Notes: generated by a model from the letters alone, not told the origin. A stretch of 5,039 nt of DNA from an uncultured Collinsella sp. (GCA_900544465.1 UQVT01000140.1:1-5039), one strand, 5' to 3'. Shown: positions 1-5,039, counted from the stretch's first letter. Translations and numbers: made by a program.

Positions 1-1569
1 GTCATGACCACCGAGACCACCTGCCTGTCGAGCATCTGGGCCACCGACGAGGACACGCACGCGTTTTTGACCATGCACGGCCGCGGCGAGGACTACCGCG
101 AGCTCAAGCCCGCCGATGTTGCCTACTACGACGGCTGCGTCGAAGTCGATCTGTCGAGTATCAAGCCCATAATCGCGTTGCCGTTCCATCCTTCTAACGG
201 CTTTGAGATCGACGAGCTCAACGAGAACCTCGAGGACATCCTGCATGAGGTGGAGCTCGAGGCCGCCAAGATCGGCGAGGGCAAGACGCACTTTAGCCTG
301 CTCGACAAGATCATCGACGGCAAGCTGCACGTGCAGCAGGGCGTTATCGCCGGCTGCTCGGGCGGCAACTACGACTCCGTGGTCCAGGCTGCCCGCGTGC
401 TCAAGGGCGCCAACACCGGCTGCGGCGAGTTCTCGCTGTCGGTCTATCCCACGAGCCAGCCCGTGGCACTCGAGCTTACACGCCGCGGCTACATCTACGA
501 CCTTATGGAGGCCGGCGCGATTGTGCGCACGGCGTTCTGCGGCCCGTGCTTCGGCGCCGGCGACACGCCCGCCAACAATGGCCTTTCGATCCGCCACACC
601 ACGCGCAACTTCCCCAACCGCGAGGGTTCCAAGCCGGGTAATGGCCAGCTGAGCGCCGTGGCCCTGATGGACGCCCGTTCCATTGCGGCGACGGCTGCCA
701 ACGGCGGCGTCCTGACGCCGGCGACCGACCTGCCCGAGGAGACTTGGGACGAGGCCTGCGAGTACACCTTTGACGACGCTCCTTACAAGAAGCGCGTGTA
801 CTGGGGCTTTGGCAAGGCGGATCCTGCCGACGAGCTGGTCGAAGGCCCCAACATCAAGCCGTGGCCCGCGATGGAGCCCCTCGGCGACGACATCCTGCTC
901 AAGGTGTGCTCCAAGATCATGGACCCGGTCACCACGACCGACGAGCTCATTCCCTCGGGCGAGACGAGCTCCTTCCGCTCCAACCCGCTGGGCCTGGCCG
1001 AGTTTACGCTCAGCCGCCGCGACCCGGCCTACGTGGGTCGCTCCAAGGAGGTCGACGCCGTGGAGAAGCGCCGCGTTGCCGGCGAGGCCGCGGGCGACCT
1101 GGCGGCACTCGATGCTGAGCTTGCCAGCGTGTTTGAGGCACTGGCCGGCGCGGGTGTCACGGCCGATGCCAAGGCGACCGAGTACGGCTCTATGCTCTAT
1201 GCCAAGAAGCCCGGCGACGGTTCCGCCCGCGAGCAGGCCGCGAGCTGCCAGCGCGTGATTGGCGGCCTGGCCAACATCGTCCACGAGTACGCCACCAAGC
1301 GCTATCGCTCCAACGTGATGAACTGGGGCATGGTGCCCTTCCAGATGGAGGCCGAGCCCAACTTTGAGGTGGGCGATTACGTCTTCGTGCCGGGTGTCCG
1401 CACCGCGCTCGATGGCGACCTGCAGAACATCGCTGCCTACGTGGTGCGCGCCGACGGCACGGTCGAGCAGGTTGAGCTCTATATTGCCGATATGACGGCA
1501 GAGGAGCGTGCCATCGTCAAGGCCGGCTGCCTGATCAACTACAACAAGTTCAAGGCCGCTGCCGAGTAA
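1..1569 (+). CDS. Aconitase-superfamily hydratase, 5'-truncated by the window edge
   Basis: The reading frame is open from base 1 (GTC before the first in-window ATG at 4), so the true start lies upstream. 522 codons are visible; relatives are roughly 750 residues, so about 230 N-terminal residues are missing. Counting from the ATG at 4, I see the [4Fe-4S] cysteines of the aconitase fold: C118 in IAGCSGGNYDS, and C179 and C182 in FCGPCFGAGD. These are followed by the arginine-containing active-site stretch RNFPNREGS (201-209). After a linker comes the swivelling C-terminal domain, with GDGSAREQA (404-412), which matches the substrate-binding S-x-R loop of aconitases. The family dehydrates and rehydrates hydroxy-acids in the cytoplasm. 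The region around TTCLSSIWATDED (5-17) differs from classical aconitase and resembles the YbhJ-like 'hydratase' paralogues, so the substrate is uncertain and I would not call it acnA. It ends in TAA and is followed by hairpins at 1585-1658 and 1715-1745. Confidence 0.9.
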   Translation, partial: VMTTETTCLSSIWATDEDTHAFLTMHGRGEDYRELKPADVAYYDGCVEVDLSSIKPIIALPFHPSNGFEIDELNENLEDILHEVELEAAKIGEGKTHFSLLDKIIDGKLHVQQGVIAGCSGGNYDSVVQAARVLKGANTGCGEFSLSVYPTSQPVALELTRRGYIYDLMEAGAIVRTAFCGPCFGAGDTPANNGLSIRHTTRNFPNREGSKPGNGQLSAVALMDARSIAATAANGGVLTPATDLPEETWDEACEYTFDDAPYKKRVYWGFGKADPADELVEGPNIKPWPAMEPLGDDILLKVCSKIMDPVTTTDELIPSGETSSFRSNPLGLAEFTLSRRDPAYVGRSKEVDAVEKRRVAGEAAGDLAALDAELASVFEALAGAGVTADAKATEYGSMLYAKKPGDGSAREQAASCQRVIGGLANIVHEYATKRYRSNVMNWGMVPFQMEAEPNFEVGDYVFVPGVRTALDGDLQNIAAYVVRADGTVEQVELYIADMTAEERAIVKAGCLINYNKFKAAAE

Positions 1570-1584
1570 CGCACTTAATTGTCC

Positions 1585-1658
1585 GCCCGGGGCTTACCCT
1601 TTCCCGCCCGCTCACGCGCTTCGCGAGGGTCGCGTTCGGGAAAGGGTAAGCCCCGGGC
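1585..1658. repeat. Perfect 22-bp inverted repeat with 30-nt loop, possible terminator
   Basis: The left arm 1585-1606 (begins GCCCGGGGCTTACCC) is the exact reverse complement of the right arm 1637-1658 (ends GGGTAAGCCCCGGGC). The loop 1607-1636 can itself fold, for example CGCG 1615-1618 with CGCG 1622-1625. It begins 15 bases after the hydratase stop. Transcribed, it would form a very stable stem that could stop RNA polymerase or protect the 3' end. There is no T-run after the right arm, so it is not a standard rho-independent terminator. It may instead be a dispersed repeat. Confidence 0.85.
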
Positions 1659-1714
1659 TACATTTCTGCGTTCTCGTTGGGTCTTGAGGGACGCTAAAAA
1701 TAGACTTGCTTAAT

Positions 1715-1745
1715 GCCGCCTCTGTTGTCGGGGCGGCTTCTTTTT
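1715..1745 (+). terminator. Rho-independent terminator after the hydratase
   Basis: GCCGCC (1715-1720) pairs with GGCGGC (1732-1737) around an 11-nt loop. The stem is followed immediately by TTCTTTTT (1738-1745). A GC-only stem followed by a U-rich tail on the + strand is the classic intrinsic terminator form. It lies about 145 bases after the hydratase stop and is the only nearby hairpin with a proper T-tail, so it is the likely end of that transcript. Confidence 0.7.
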
Positions 1746-1787
1746 GTCGAAAACCGCCACAAAGGGGGCAGACATCTTTGTGGTGGT
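1746..1787. repeat. Palindromic repeat copy 1 (diverged)
   Basis: This copy shares the left flank GTCGAAAACC with copies 2 and 3. The arms are ACCGCCACAAAG (1753-1764) and CTTTGTGGTGGT (1776-1787), which pair over 12 bp with one G-T wobble. Against copy 3 it differs at 7 of 42 positions, six of them in the central ten bases, while the arms stay pairable. It begins directly after the T-tail of the terminator. An alternative fold exists, because AAACCGC (1751-1757) can also pair with GCGGTTT (1790-1796). Confidence 0.8.
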
Positions 1788-1803
1788 CCGCGGTTTGTCT
1801 TGT

Positions 1804-1846
1804 TCTGTAACAGGTAGACCCTTATTTTCCGAGTAGTTGTTACAGA
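1804..1846. repeat. 9-bp inverted repeat TCTGTAACA / TGTTACAGA, 25-nt spacer
   Basis: TCTGTAACA (1804-1812) is the exact reverse complement of TGTTACAGA (1838-1846), with 25 bases between the arms. The same half-sites recur 80 bases further on, at 1884 and 1918, with the same 25-base spacer. The arms could be a protein-binding half-site pair or the end of a dispersed repeat. No gene start lies next to it, which argues against an operator. Confidence 0.65.
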
Positions 1847-1876
1847 TTTAGATAAACGGAAACTGCTGAACATTTC

Positions 1877-1933
1877 GTCTCGATCTGTAACATCTGAGGT
1901 CCAAAACGGCAGCTAGGTGTTACAGATCGAGAC
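1877..1933. repeat. Perfect 16-bp inverted repeat containing TGTTACAGA, 25-nt spacer
   Basis: GTCTCGATCTGTAACA (1877-1892) is the exact reverse complement of TGTTACAGATCGAGAC (1918-1933). The spacer 1893-1917 is 25 bases and is not obviously related to the 25-base spacer of the inverted repeat at 1804-1846. The pair looks like an extended second copy of the preceding symmetry, offset by exactly 80 bases. Its role is unknown. Confidence 0.8.
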
Positions 1934-1947
1934 AGTTGAGCGCCAGA

Positions 1948-1989
1948 GTCGAAAACCACCACAAAGGGGCCTGTCCCTTTCGTGGTGGT
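1948..1989. repeat. Palindromic repeat copy 2
   Basis: The copy begins GTCGAAAACC and has the arms ACCACCACAAAGGG (1955-1968) and CCCTTTCGTGGTGGT (1975-1989). They pair completely apart from one bulged C at 1981. It differs from copy 3 at 3 of 42 positions. It lies 54 bases beyond the stop of gene A on the minus strand, where it could act as a transcript-end hairpin, although no T-run follows in that direction. Confidence 0.88.
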
Positions 1990-2043
1990 GGGGGGCGAGC
2001 TCGATGTTGCCGTGCTCGTTGAACGACATTCTAATGAGCGTCT

Positions 2044-2712
2044 CTACAGAATTTCATCTGGGCTGGCGGGTTTGGTTGTTTTGGGGATGCCGAGTTTGGA
2101 TGACGCGAAATCGTCAACATTGTCCTTAATTCCGTCTTTGGTGTAGACGGTGACCATATAGGTGCTGTGTCCGAATTCGCCCTTGTCGCGTGTTGCCCAG
2201 GCATCCCAGTAGGCGGCCCTGTTTCGCCCTTTGATTTTTCCGACACGGCGGAGTTCTGTTCGCTTTAATTTCTGGTTGCTATAGATGGTTCGACCGGCCT
2301 CCTCGGTGAGCCCGCACTGTCCAAGCATCTTGTCGAGGACTTGGTTCATGTGGCGCTCATCGGTGTTTGGTGCGTAGTCGTAGGCAAGGCCGATGGAGTC
2401 GAGTGGCTGGTCGTCGATTAGATAGTTTAGCGCCTGAGGTCCAAGGCAGAAATAGGGGGAGCATCCGTCGATCTGACCGAGCAACGGTAACTTGGACTGC
2501 CAAAGTCCGGTGGGAATTGCATATTCGTAGAACACGCCACGGCAGACAAAGGAGAGCGAGGTGGCACGCGAGCCGGCGTCGATCATCCCGCAAAGATCGA
2601 AGGGCGAGGCGATACCAAAAGAAAAGGGCGTGATGACGATAAGGAAGAGCATCACGATGGGTATGGCGAGAATGGCGATGACGTTGCGACCGGTGGAATG
2701 AGGCGGCTTCAT
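2044..2712 (-). CDS. Hypothetical membrane-anchored or secreted protein (gene A)
   Basis: I do not recognise this 222-residue protein. The ATG at 2712-2710 is chosen because AGGAG (2722-2718) precedes it by 5 bases; an in-frame TTG six codons upstream would place that ribosome-binding site inside the gene. After a short polar N-terminus (MKPPHSTGRN) there is one hydrophobic segment at about residues 11-35 (core IAILAIPIVMLFLIVI). This is an uncleaved anchor or a signal peptide. No lipobox is visible, since C41 is preceded by FDL. The rest is soluble, with five cysteines (41, 57, 84, 89, 133), a basic patch around 147-165 and a C-terminal stretch with several aromatics (Y168, W169, W172, Y185, Y190). 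It most likely faces the outside of the cell. It is divergent from gene B and tail-to-tail with the hydratase. I found no convincing promoter upstream. Codon use is less GC-biased than in the flanking genes, which would suit recent acquisition. Confidence 0.7.
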   Translation of the reverse strand: MKPPHSTGRNVIAILAIPIVMLFLIVITPFSFGIASPFDLCGMIDAGSRATSLSFVCRGVFYEYAIPTGLWQSKLPLLGQIDGCSPYFCLGPQALNYLIDDQPLDSIGLAYDYAPNTDERHMNQVLDKMLGQCGLTEEAGRTIYSNQKLKRTELRRVGKIKGRNRAAYWDAWATRDKGEFGHSTYMVTVYTKDGIKDNVDDFASSKLGIPKTTKPASPDEIL

Positions 2713-2717
2713 ATGCG

Positions 2718-2722
2718 CTCCT
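2718..2722 (-). promoter_or_regulatory. Ribosome-binding site of gene A
   Basis: The minus strand reads AGGAG, then five bases (CGCAT), then ATG. This strong Shine-Dalgarno match decides the start of gene A in favour of the ATG at 2712-2710 over the upstream TTG at 2730-2728. Confidence 0.7.
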
Positions 2723-2815
2723 AGAGACAAAGATCTGTTGAGGATAGGCAGAAATGGATATGTTCAGAGAACAATTCAAGTTTAATCTCATGGCGCGAGA
2801 TGGTCGACCGTTAGC

Positions 2816-2857
2816 GTCGAAAACCACCACAAAGGTGCCTGTCCCCTTTGTGGTGGT
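2816..2857. repeat. Palindromic repeat copy 3 (perfect 13-bp arms)
   Basis: Left flank GTCGAAA, then the arms ACCACCACAAAGG (2823-2835) and CCTTTGTGGTGGT (2845-2857), perfectly complementary around the 9-base loop TGCCTGTCC. It sits in the 234-base space between the divergent genes A and B, upstream of both, so it is not acting as a terminator for either. This argues that it is a dispersed element rather than a functional part of one gene. Confidence 0.9.
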
Positions 2858-2858
2858 G

Positions 2859-2875
2859 AGGAGCGCGCGGCTCCT
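2859..2875. repeat. Small hairpin beside repeat copy 3
   Basis: AGGAGC (2859-2864) pairs with GCTCCT (2870-2875) around the loop GCGCG, and is followed by TTAGG. It begins one base after repeat copy 3, so together they form two adjacent hairpins. The other copies do not have it, so it may be unrelated. The short T-run makes it at best a weak terminator. Confidence 0.45.
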
Positions 2876-2946
2876 TTAGGTAATAGTGCTGGCTGGCGGT
2901 ATCATTAGTGCGGGTGGCGAAGGTTTGCATTGTGGGGTGTTTTGCC

Positions 2947-3618
2947 GTGAGCCGTTCTGTCCGTATTGGATTGATTGTCTTGGCGCTTGCGATCGCTGTG
3001 GTTGGCGCGGGCGCTGTCGGTATGGCATTTCTACCTGCTGCGGTGACGGAGCCGGTGGTCAAGCCTGTGACTCAATCTGTCGAACTTCTGACCGGCGACG
3101 ACAAGCCCGAGACCATTACCGTTGATTTTGATGAGCAGCCGGCTGTGCTGGGTATTAGCAATTATCCGCGTATTCAGCTTGGGGCCATGCGCTATACCAC
3201 GGATACAAGCCTGATCGATAGGGCGTCCGAGCTACTCAAGGGCAAAACATTTAAGCGTTGGTACGGATATGCGTCCTATCGGGCAAAAGCGAACGACATG
3301 GTTGGCGGATGCCACTCTTCCATCGAGCTGGACACTGCAAACGGCGCAAAGTTATGTGATGTCTCGTACGATCCGGGCTACGAGGGCAATGAGGGTCCGG
3401 GCATCTACATCATGGACGGCGATCTCGCCTATGTCATGGAGGGCGACCAGACCGAGCTCAACGATTTTATGGGCCAGTGTATCCAAGATGCCTATGAACA
3501 GACCTGCTTGCCCGATCCGCAGGCTGCACGCGATAGTGGGTCTGCCCGTACATGGCTGTTCGAGGATGAGATGCCCTGGAACGCCGAATCGGGAAGCACG
3601 GGTTCGGCGAAGGAGTAG
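2947..3618 (+). CDS. Hypothetical membrane-anchored or secreted protein (gene B)
   Basis: I do not recognise this protein of about 223 residues. The frame is open from GTG 2908, and further GTG codons lie at 2914, 2932 and 2947. I chose 2947 because it gives a typical export N-terminus: MSRSVR, then the hydrophobic run IGLIVLALAIAVVGAGAVGMAFL (split by eye at about residues 7-29). A possible -10 box TATCAT at 2900-2905 would also put the transcript start after 2908. The ribosome-binding site is weak (GGGG at 2934-2937). For GTG 2932, GAAGG (2919-2923) would be the site, so that start remains possible. The body is acidic and probably extracytoplasmic. It has four cysteines (122, 137, 178, 187), which could form two disulfides, a glycine- and acid-rich stretch (YDPGYEGNEGPG, 141-152) and a polar Ser/Gly tail. 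It shows no visible similarity to gene A. Repeat copy 4 begins 8 bases after its TAG stop. Confidence 0.7.
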   Translation: MSRSVRIGLIVLALAIAVVGAGAVGMAFLPAAVTEPVVKPVTQSVELLTGDDKPETITVDFDEQPAVLGISNYPRIQLGAMRYTTDTSLIDRASELLKGKTFKRWYGYASYRAKANDMVGGCHSSIELDTANGAKLCDVSYDPGYEGNEGPGIYIMDGDLAYVMEGDQTELNDFMGQCIQDAYEQTCLPDPQAARDSGSARTWLFEDEMPWNAESGSTGSAKE

Positions 3619-3626
3619 AGACCGCG

Positions 3627-3661
3627 ACCACCACAAAGGTGCCTGTCCCCTTTGTGGTGGT
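3627..3661. repeat. Palindromic repeat copy 4 (perfect 13-bp arms)
   Basis: The arms ACCACCACAAAGG (3627-3639) and CCTTTGTGGTGGT (3649-3661) and the loop TGCCTGTCC are identical to copy 3, but the GTCGAAA left flank is absent (ACCGCG instead). It follows gene B's stop by 8 bases and ends in TTT, so it could serve as a weak terminator for gene B on the + strand. All four copies lie in the same orientation when judged by the asymmetric loop. Confidence 0.9.
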
Positions 3662-3687
3662 TTGCATGCCGTGGGAACACTCAGAAA

Positions 3688-3723
3688 ATCTTATATATAG
3701 AGACTTAGATTTGTGTATAAGAT
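3688..3723. promoter_or_regulatory. 8-bp inverted repeat in an AT-rich stretch upstream of clpB, possible promoter or operator zone
   Basis: ATCTTATA (3688-3695) is the exact reverse complement of TATAAGAT (3716-3723), with 20 bases between them. This is the most AT-rich part of the clpB upstream region and contains -10-like hexamers (TATATA near 3692, TATAAG at 3716). No well-matched -35 box sits at the usual distance from either. A promoter for clpB around here is plausible on position alone. The symmetry might be an operator or might be chance. Confidence 0.3.
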
Positions 3724-3762
3724 CGCGCAAAGCTGGCAACAATACTTCTCGAACAACGTGAA

Positions 3763-3785
3763 GCCGCCCCGTAGGGCGGCCGCCC
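3763..3785 (+). promoter_or_regulatory. GC-rich hairpin in the clpB leader
   Basis: GCCGCCC (3763-3769) pairs with GGGCGGC (3774-3780) around the loop CGTA. The right arm also belongs to the perfect palindrome GGGCGGCCGCCC (3774-3785), so two mutually exclusive folds are possible. It ends 5 bases before the clpB ribosome-binding site. It could affect transcript stability or translation initiation, or end transcripts coming from gene B, although there is no T-tail. Confidence 0.5.
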
Positions 3786-3790
3786 CAAGA

Positions 3791-3796
3791 GAGGTG
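3791..3796 (+). promoter_or_regulatory. Ribosome-binding site of clpB
   Basis: GAGGTG at 3791-3796 leaves 5 bases before the ATG at 3802 (7 bases when measured from the GAGG core). It supports this start, which also gives the standard ClpB N-terminus. Confidence 0.75.
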
Positions 3797-3801
3797 ATTC
3801 C

Positions 3802-5039
3802 ATGAGAATCGATAAGCTAGCAATGACGTCGCGCGAGGCGCTGCAGACCGCCATGAGCACGGCTGCTGACGCGCAGGCCGGCGCGGTGGAGCCGATTCAC
3901 CTGCTGTCCGCCCTGCTCGGTGCCGGCGAGCGCAATATCTCCGTGATCATCGAGCGCATCGGTGCCGACCCGGCTCAGCTTGCACGCTCCACGCAGGATG
4001 CCATTGACCACGCGCCCAAGGTTTCCGGCGAGGGTCAGCAGATGGGTCTTTCCAACGAGCTCGTCCGCGTTATCGAGAAGGCCGAGAAGAAGGCCACCAA
4101 GATGGGCGACAGCTTTGTGGTGACCGAGCATTTGCTGATGGCGCTTGCCGAGGACAAGGGCGAGGCCGGTCGTGTACTGCGCGACGCCGGCGTGACCAAG
4201 GAGCGCATCGAGCAGGTCTACGAGGAGCTGCGCGGCGATGACCGCGTGACGTCTGCCGAGGACAAGACCCAGTTTGAGGCGCTGGAGCAGTACGGTCGCA
4301 ATATCTGCGACCTTGCCCGCGCCGGCAAGCTCGACCCGGTCATCGGCCGTACCGATGAGATTCGCCGCACCATCCAGGTCCTGTCCCGTCGCACCAAGAA
4401 CAACCCCGTGCTCATCGGCGAGCCGGGCGTCGGCAAGACGGCCATCGTCGAGGGCATCGCTCAGCGTATCGTGGCCGGCGACGTGCCGAGCACCCTGCGC
4501 GACCGCGACCTTATCGAGCTCGACATGAGCGCGCTGGTCGCCGGTGCCAAGTATCGTGGCGAGTTCGAGGACCGCTTGAAGGCCGTGCTCAAGGAAGTGC
4601 AAAAATCGGAAGGCAAGGTCATCCTGTTCATCGATGAGCTCCACACCATCGTGGGCGCGGGTGCCACCGAGGGCTCCATGGACGCCGGCAACATCCTCAA
4701 GCCGGCGCTCGCCCGTGGCGACCTGCACGCGATCGGCGCGACCACGCTCGACGAATACCGCAAGTACATCGAGAAGGACGCGGCGCTCGCCCGTCGTTTC
4801 CAGACCGTGATGGTGAGCGAGCCTACCGTCGAGGACACCATTTCGATCCTGCGTGGCCTGAAGGAGAAGTACGAGATCTTCCACGGCGTGCATATCACCG
4901 ATAGCGCGCTCGTGGCAGCTGCCGACCTCTCCGATCGCTACATCGCCGACCGCTTCCTGCCCGACAAGGCCATCGACCTGGTCGATGAGGCGGCAAGCCG
5001 CCTGCGCATGGAGCTCGACAGCATGCCGGTCGAGATCGA
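3802..5039 (+). CDS. clpB: ATP-dependent chaperone ClpB, 3'-truncated by the window edge
   Basis: ClpB is the hexameric cytoplasmic AAA+ disaggregase that threads aggregated proteins through its pore, working with DnaK/DnaJ/GrpE. 412 complete codons are visible before the window ends; full ClpB is about 860 residues, so the middle (M) domain and second AAA+ module are missing. Residues 1-145 form the Clp N-terminal double repeat (EPIHLLSALL at 30-39, TEHLLMALA at 108-116). The first AAA+ module follows the linker: Walker A GEPGVGKT (206-213), pore-loop Y251 in AKYRGEFEDR, Walker B VILFIDE (273-279), sensor-1 region IGATTLDEYR (311-320) and arginine fingers R331/R332. To my knowledge these numbers coincide with those of E. 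coli ClpB, so the N-terminus is intact and the start is well supported. The ClpB-type linker (QFEALEQYGRNICDLAR, 157-173) and N-terminus distinguish it from ClpC. I see no HspR (HAIR) or CIRCE operator upstream. It appears to be transcribed alone on the left side. Confidence 0.97.
   Translation, partial: MRIDKLAMTSREALQTAMSTAADAQAGAVEPIHLLSALLGAGERNISVIIERIGADPAQLARSTQDAIDHAPKVSGEGQQMGLSNELVRVIEKAEKKATKMGDSFVVTEHLLMALAEDKGEAGRVLRDAGVTKERIEQVYEELRGDDRVTSAEDKTQFEALEQYGRNICDLARAGKLDPVIGRTDEIRRTIQVLSRRTKNNPVLIGEPGVGKTAIVEGIAQRIVAGDVPSTLRDRDLIELDMSALVAGAKYRGEFEDRLKAVLKEVQKSEGKVILFIDELHTIVGAGATEGSMDAGNILKPALARGDLHAIGATTLDEYRKYIEKDAALARRFQTVMVSEPTVEDTISILRGLKEKYEIFHGVHITDSALVAAADLSDRYIADRFLPDKAIDLVDEAASRLRMELDSMPVEI

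Larger units (their letters stand above)
1570..2043. other. Gene-free, repeat-rich intergenic region
   Basis: No credible gene lies between the hydratase stop and the stop of gene A on the opposite strand, so the two flanking genes converge here. The 474 bases hold, in order, a perfect 22-bp inverted repeat, a T-tailed terminator hairpin, palindromic repeat copy 1, two inverted repeats built on TGTTACAGA, and palindromic repeat copy 2. Base composition falls well below that of the hydratase; the stretch 1801-1860 is clearly AT-rich. Positions 1990-2043, next to gene A's stop, show no structure that I can name. Confidence 0.8.

Noticed and set aside
1913..2029. A 38-codon minus-strand open frame starting MSFNEHGNIELAP
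   Set aside because: The first residues look protein-like, but there is no ribosome-binding site. The frame then translates palindromic repeat copy 2 and part of the 16-bp inverted repeat. It may be a gene remnant, but I cannot support it.
1917..2129. A 70-codon open frame on the + strand
   Set aside because: It begins in an inverted repeat, runs through palindromic repeat copy 2 and overlaps the end of gene A. Its sequence is repeat translation rather than a protein.
2731..2800. Promoter for gene A (TTAAAC, 17 bases, CATATC on the minus strand)
   Set aside because: Each hexamer matches its consensus at only three of six positions, which is expected by chance in this AT-richer stretch.
2811..3062. 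Minus-strand open frame of 83 codons overlapping repeat copy 3 and the start of gene B
   Set aside because: It is antisense to the export segment of gene B and ends in repeat-derived sequence; the composition is a low-complexity shadow.
2044..3618. Genes A and B as a toxin-antitoxin or bacteriocin-immunity pair
   Set aside because: They are divergent rather than co-transcribed, both are over 220 residues with export signals, and neither shows a motif of such systems.
1746..3661. CRISPR array made from the regularly similar repeats
   Set aside because: The copies are 202, about 870 and about 810 bases apart with genes between them, not separated by uniform short spacers, and no cas gene is present.
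3662..3801. HAIR (HspR) or CIRCE (HrcA) operator upstream of clpB
   Set aside because: I scanned for CTTGAGT/ACTCAAG and for TTAGCACTC/GAGTGCTAA and found no acceptable match. ACTCAG at 3679-3684 has no partner at the right spacing.
3817..4893. A 358-codon open frame on the minus strand opposite clpB
   Set aside because: It lies wholly antisense to a textbook ClpB coding region, and its composition (rich in Leu, Ala, Gly, Asp, His) is what reversed high-GC codons produce. No ribosome-binding site or independent evidence supports it.

Overview
The window reads as chromosomal DNA from a high-GC Gram-positive gut-type actinobacterium. My best guess is the class Coriobacteriia, and Collinsella or a near relative. 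This is an inference from base composition, codon use, the type of aconitase-like hydratase and the dense short palindromic repeats; no rRNA or other marker gene is present to prove it.

Layout. Positions 1-1569 (+) hold the 3' two-thirds of an aconitase-superfamily hydratase whose start lies before the window. Positions 1570-2043 are gene-free but crowded with DNA symmetry: a perfect 22-bp inverted repeat, a rho-independent terminator, two copies of a roughly 42-bp palindromic repeat, and two inverted repeats of matching geometry. Positions 2044-3618 carry two divergent genes of unknown function, here called A (2044-2712, -) and B (2947-3618, +). Each encodes a protein of about 222 residues with one N-terminal membrane or signal segment. 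A third copy of the palindrome lies between them, and a fourth lies 8 bases after gene B's stop. After a 183-base spacer with a small inverted repeat and a GC-rich leader hairpin, clpB starts at 3802 (+) and runs off the right end. It includes the N-terminal domain and almost all of the first AAA+ module.

How the parts relate. The hydratase and clpB are conserved housekeeping-type genes with strongly GC-biased codons. The middle 2.2 kb is visibly less GC-rich and is partitioned by the palindromes, so it looks like an accessory insertion or a repeat-tolerant intergenic zone between two core genes. Nothing links A and B functionally to either neighbour. No transposase, phage gene, CRISPR array, tRNA or rRNA was seen. 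The most interesting signals are the repeat family that brackets the A/B pair, the paired TGTTACAGA inverted repeats at 1804-1933, and the unidentified membrane-anchored proteins.
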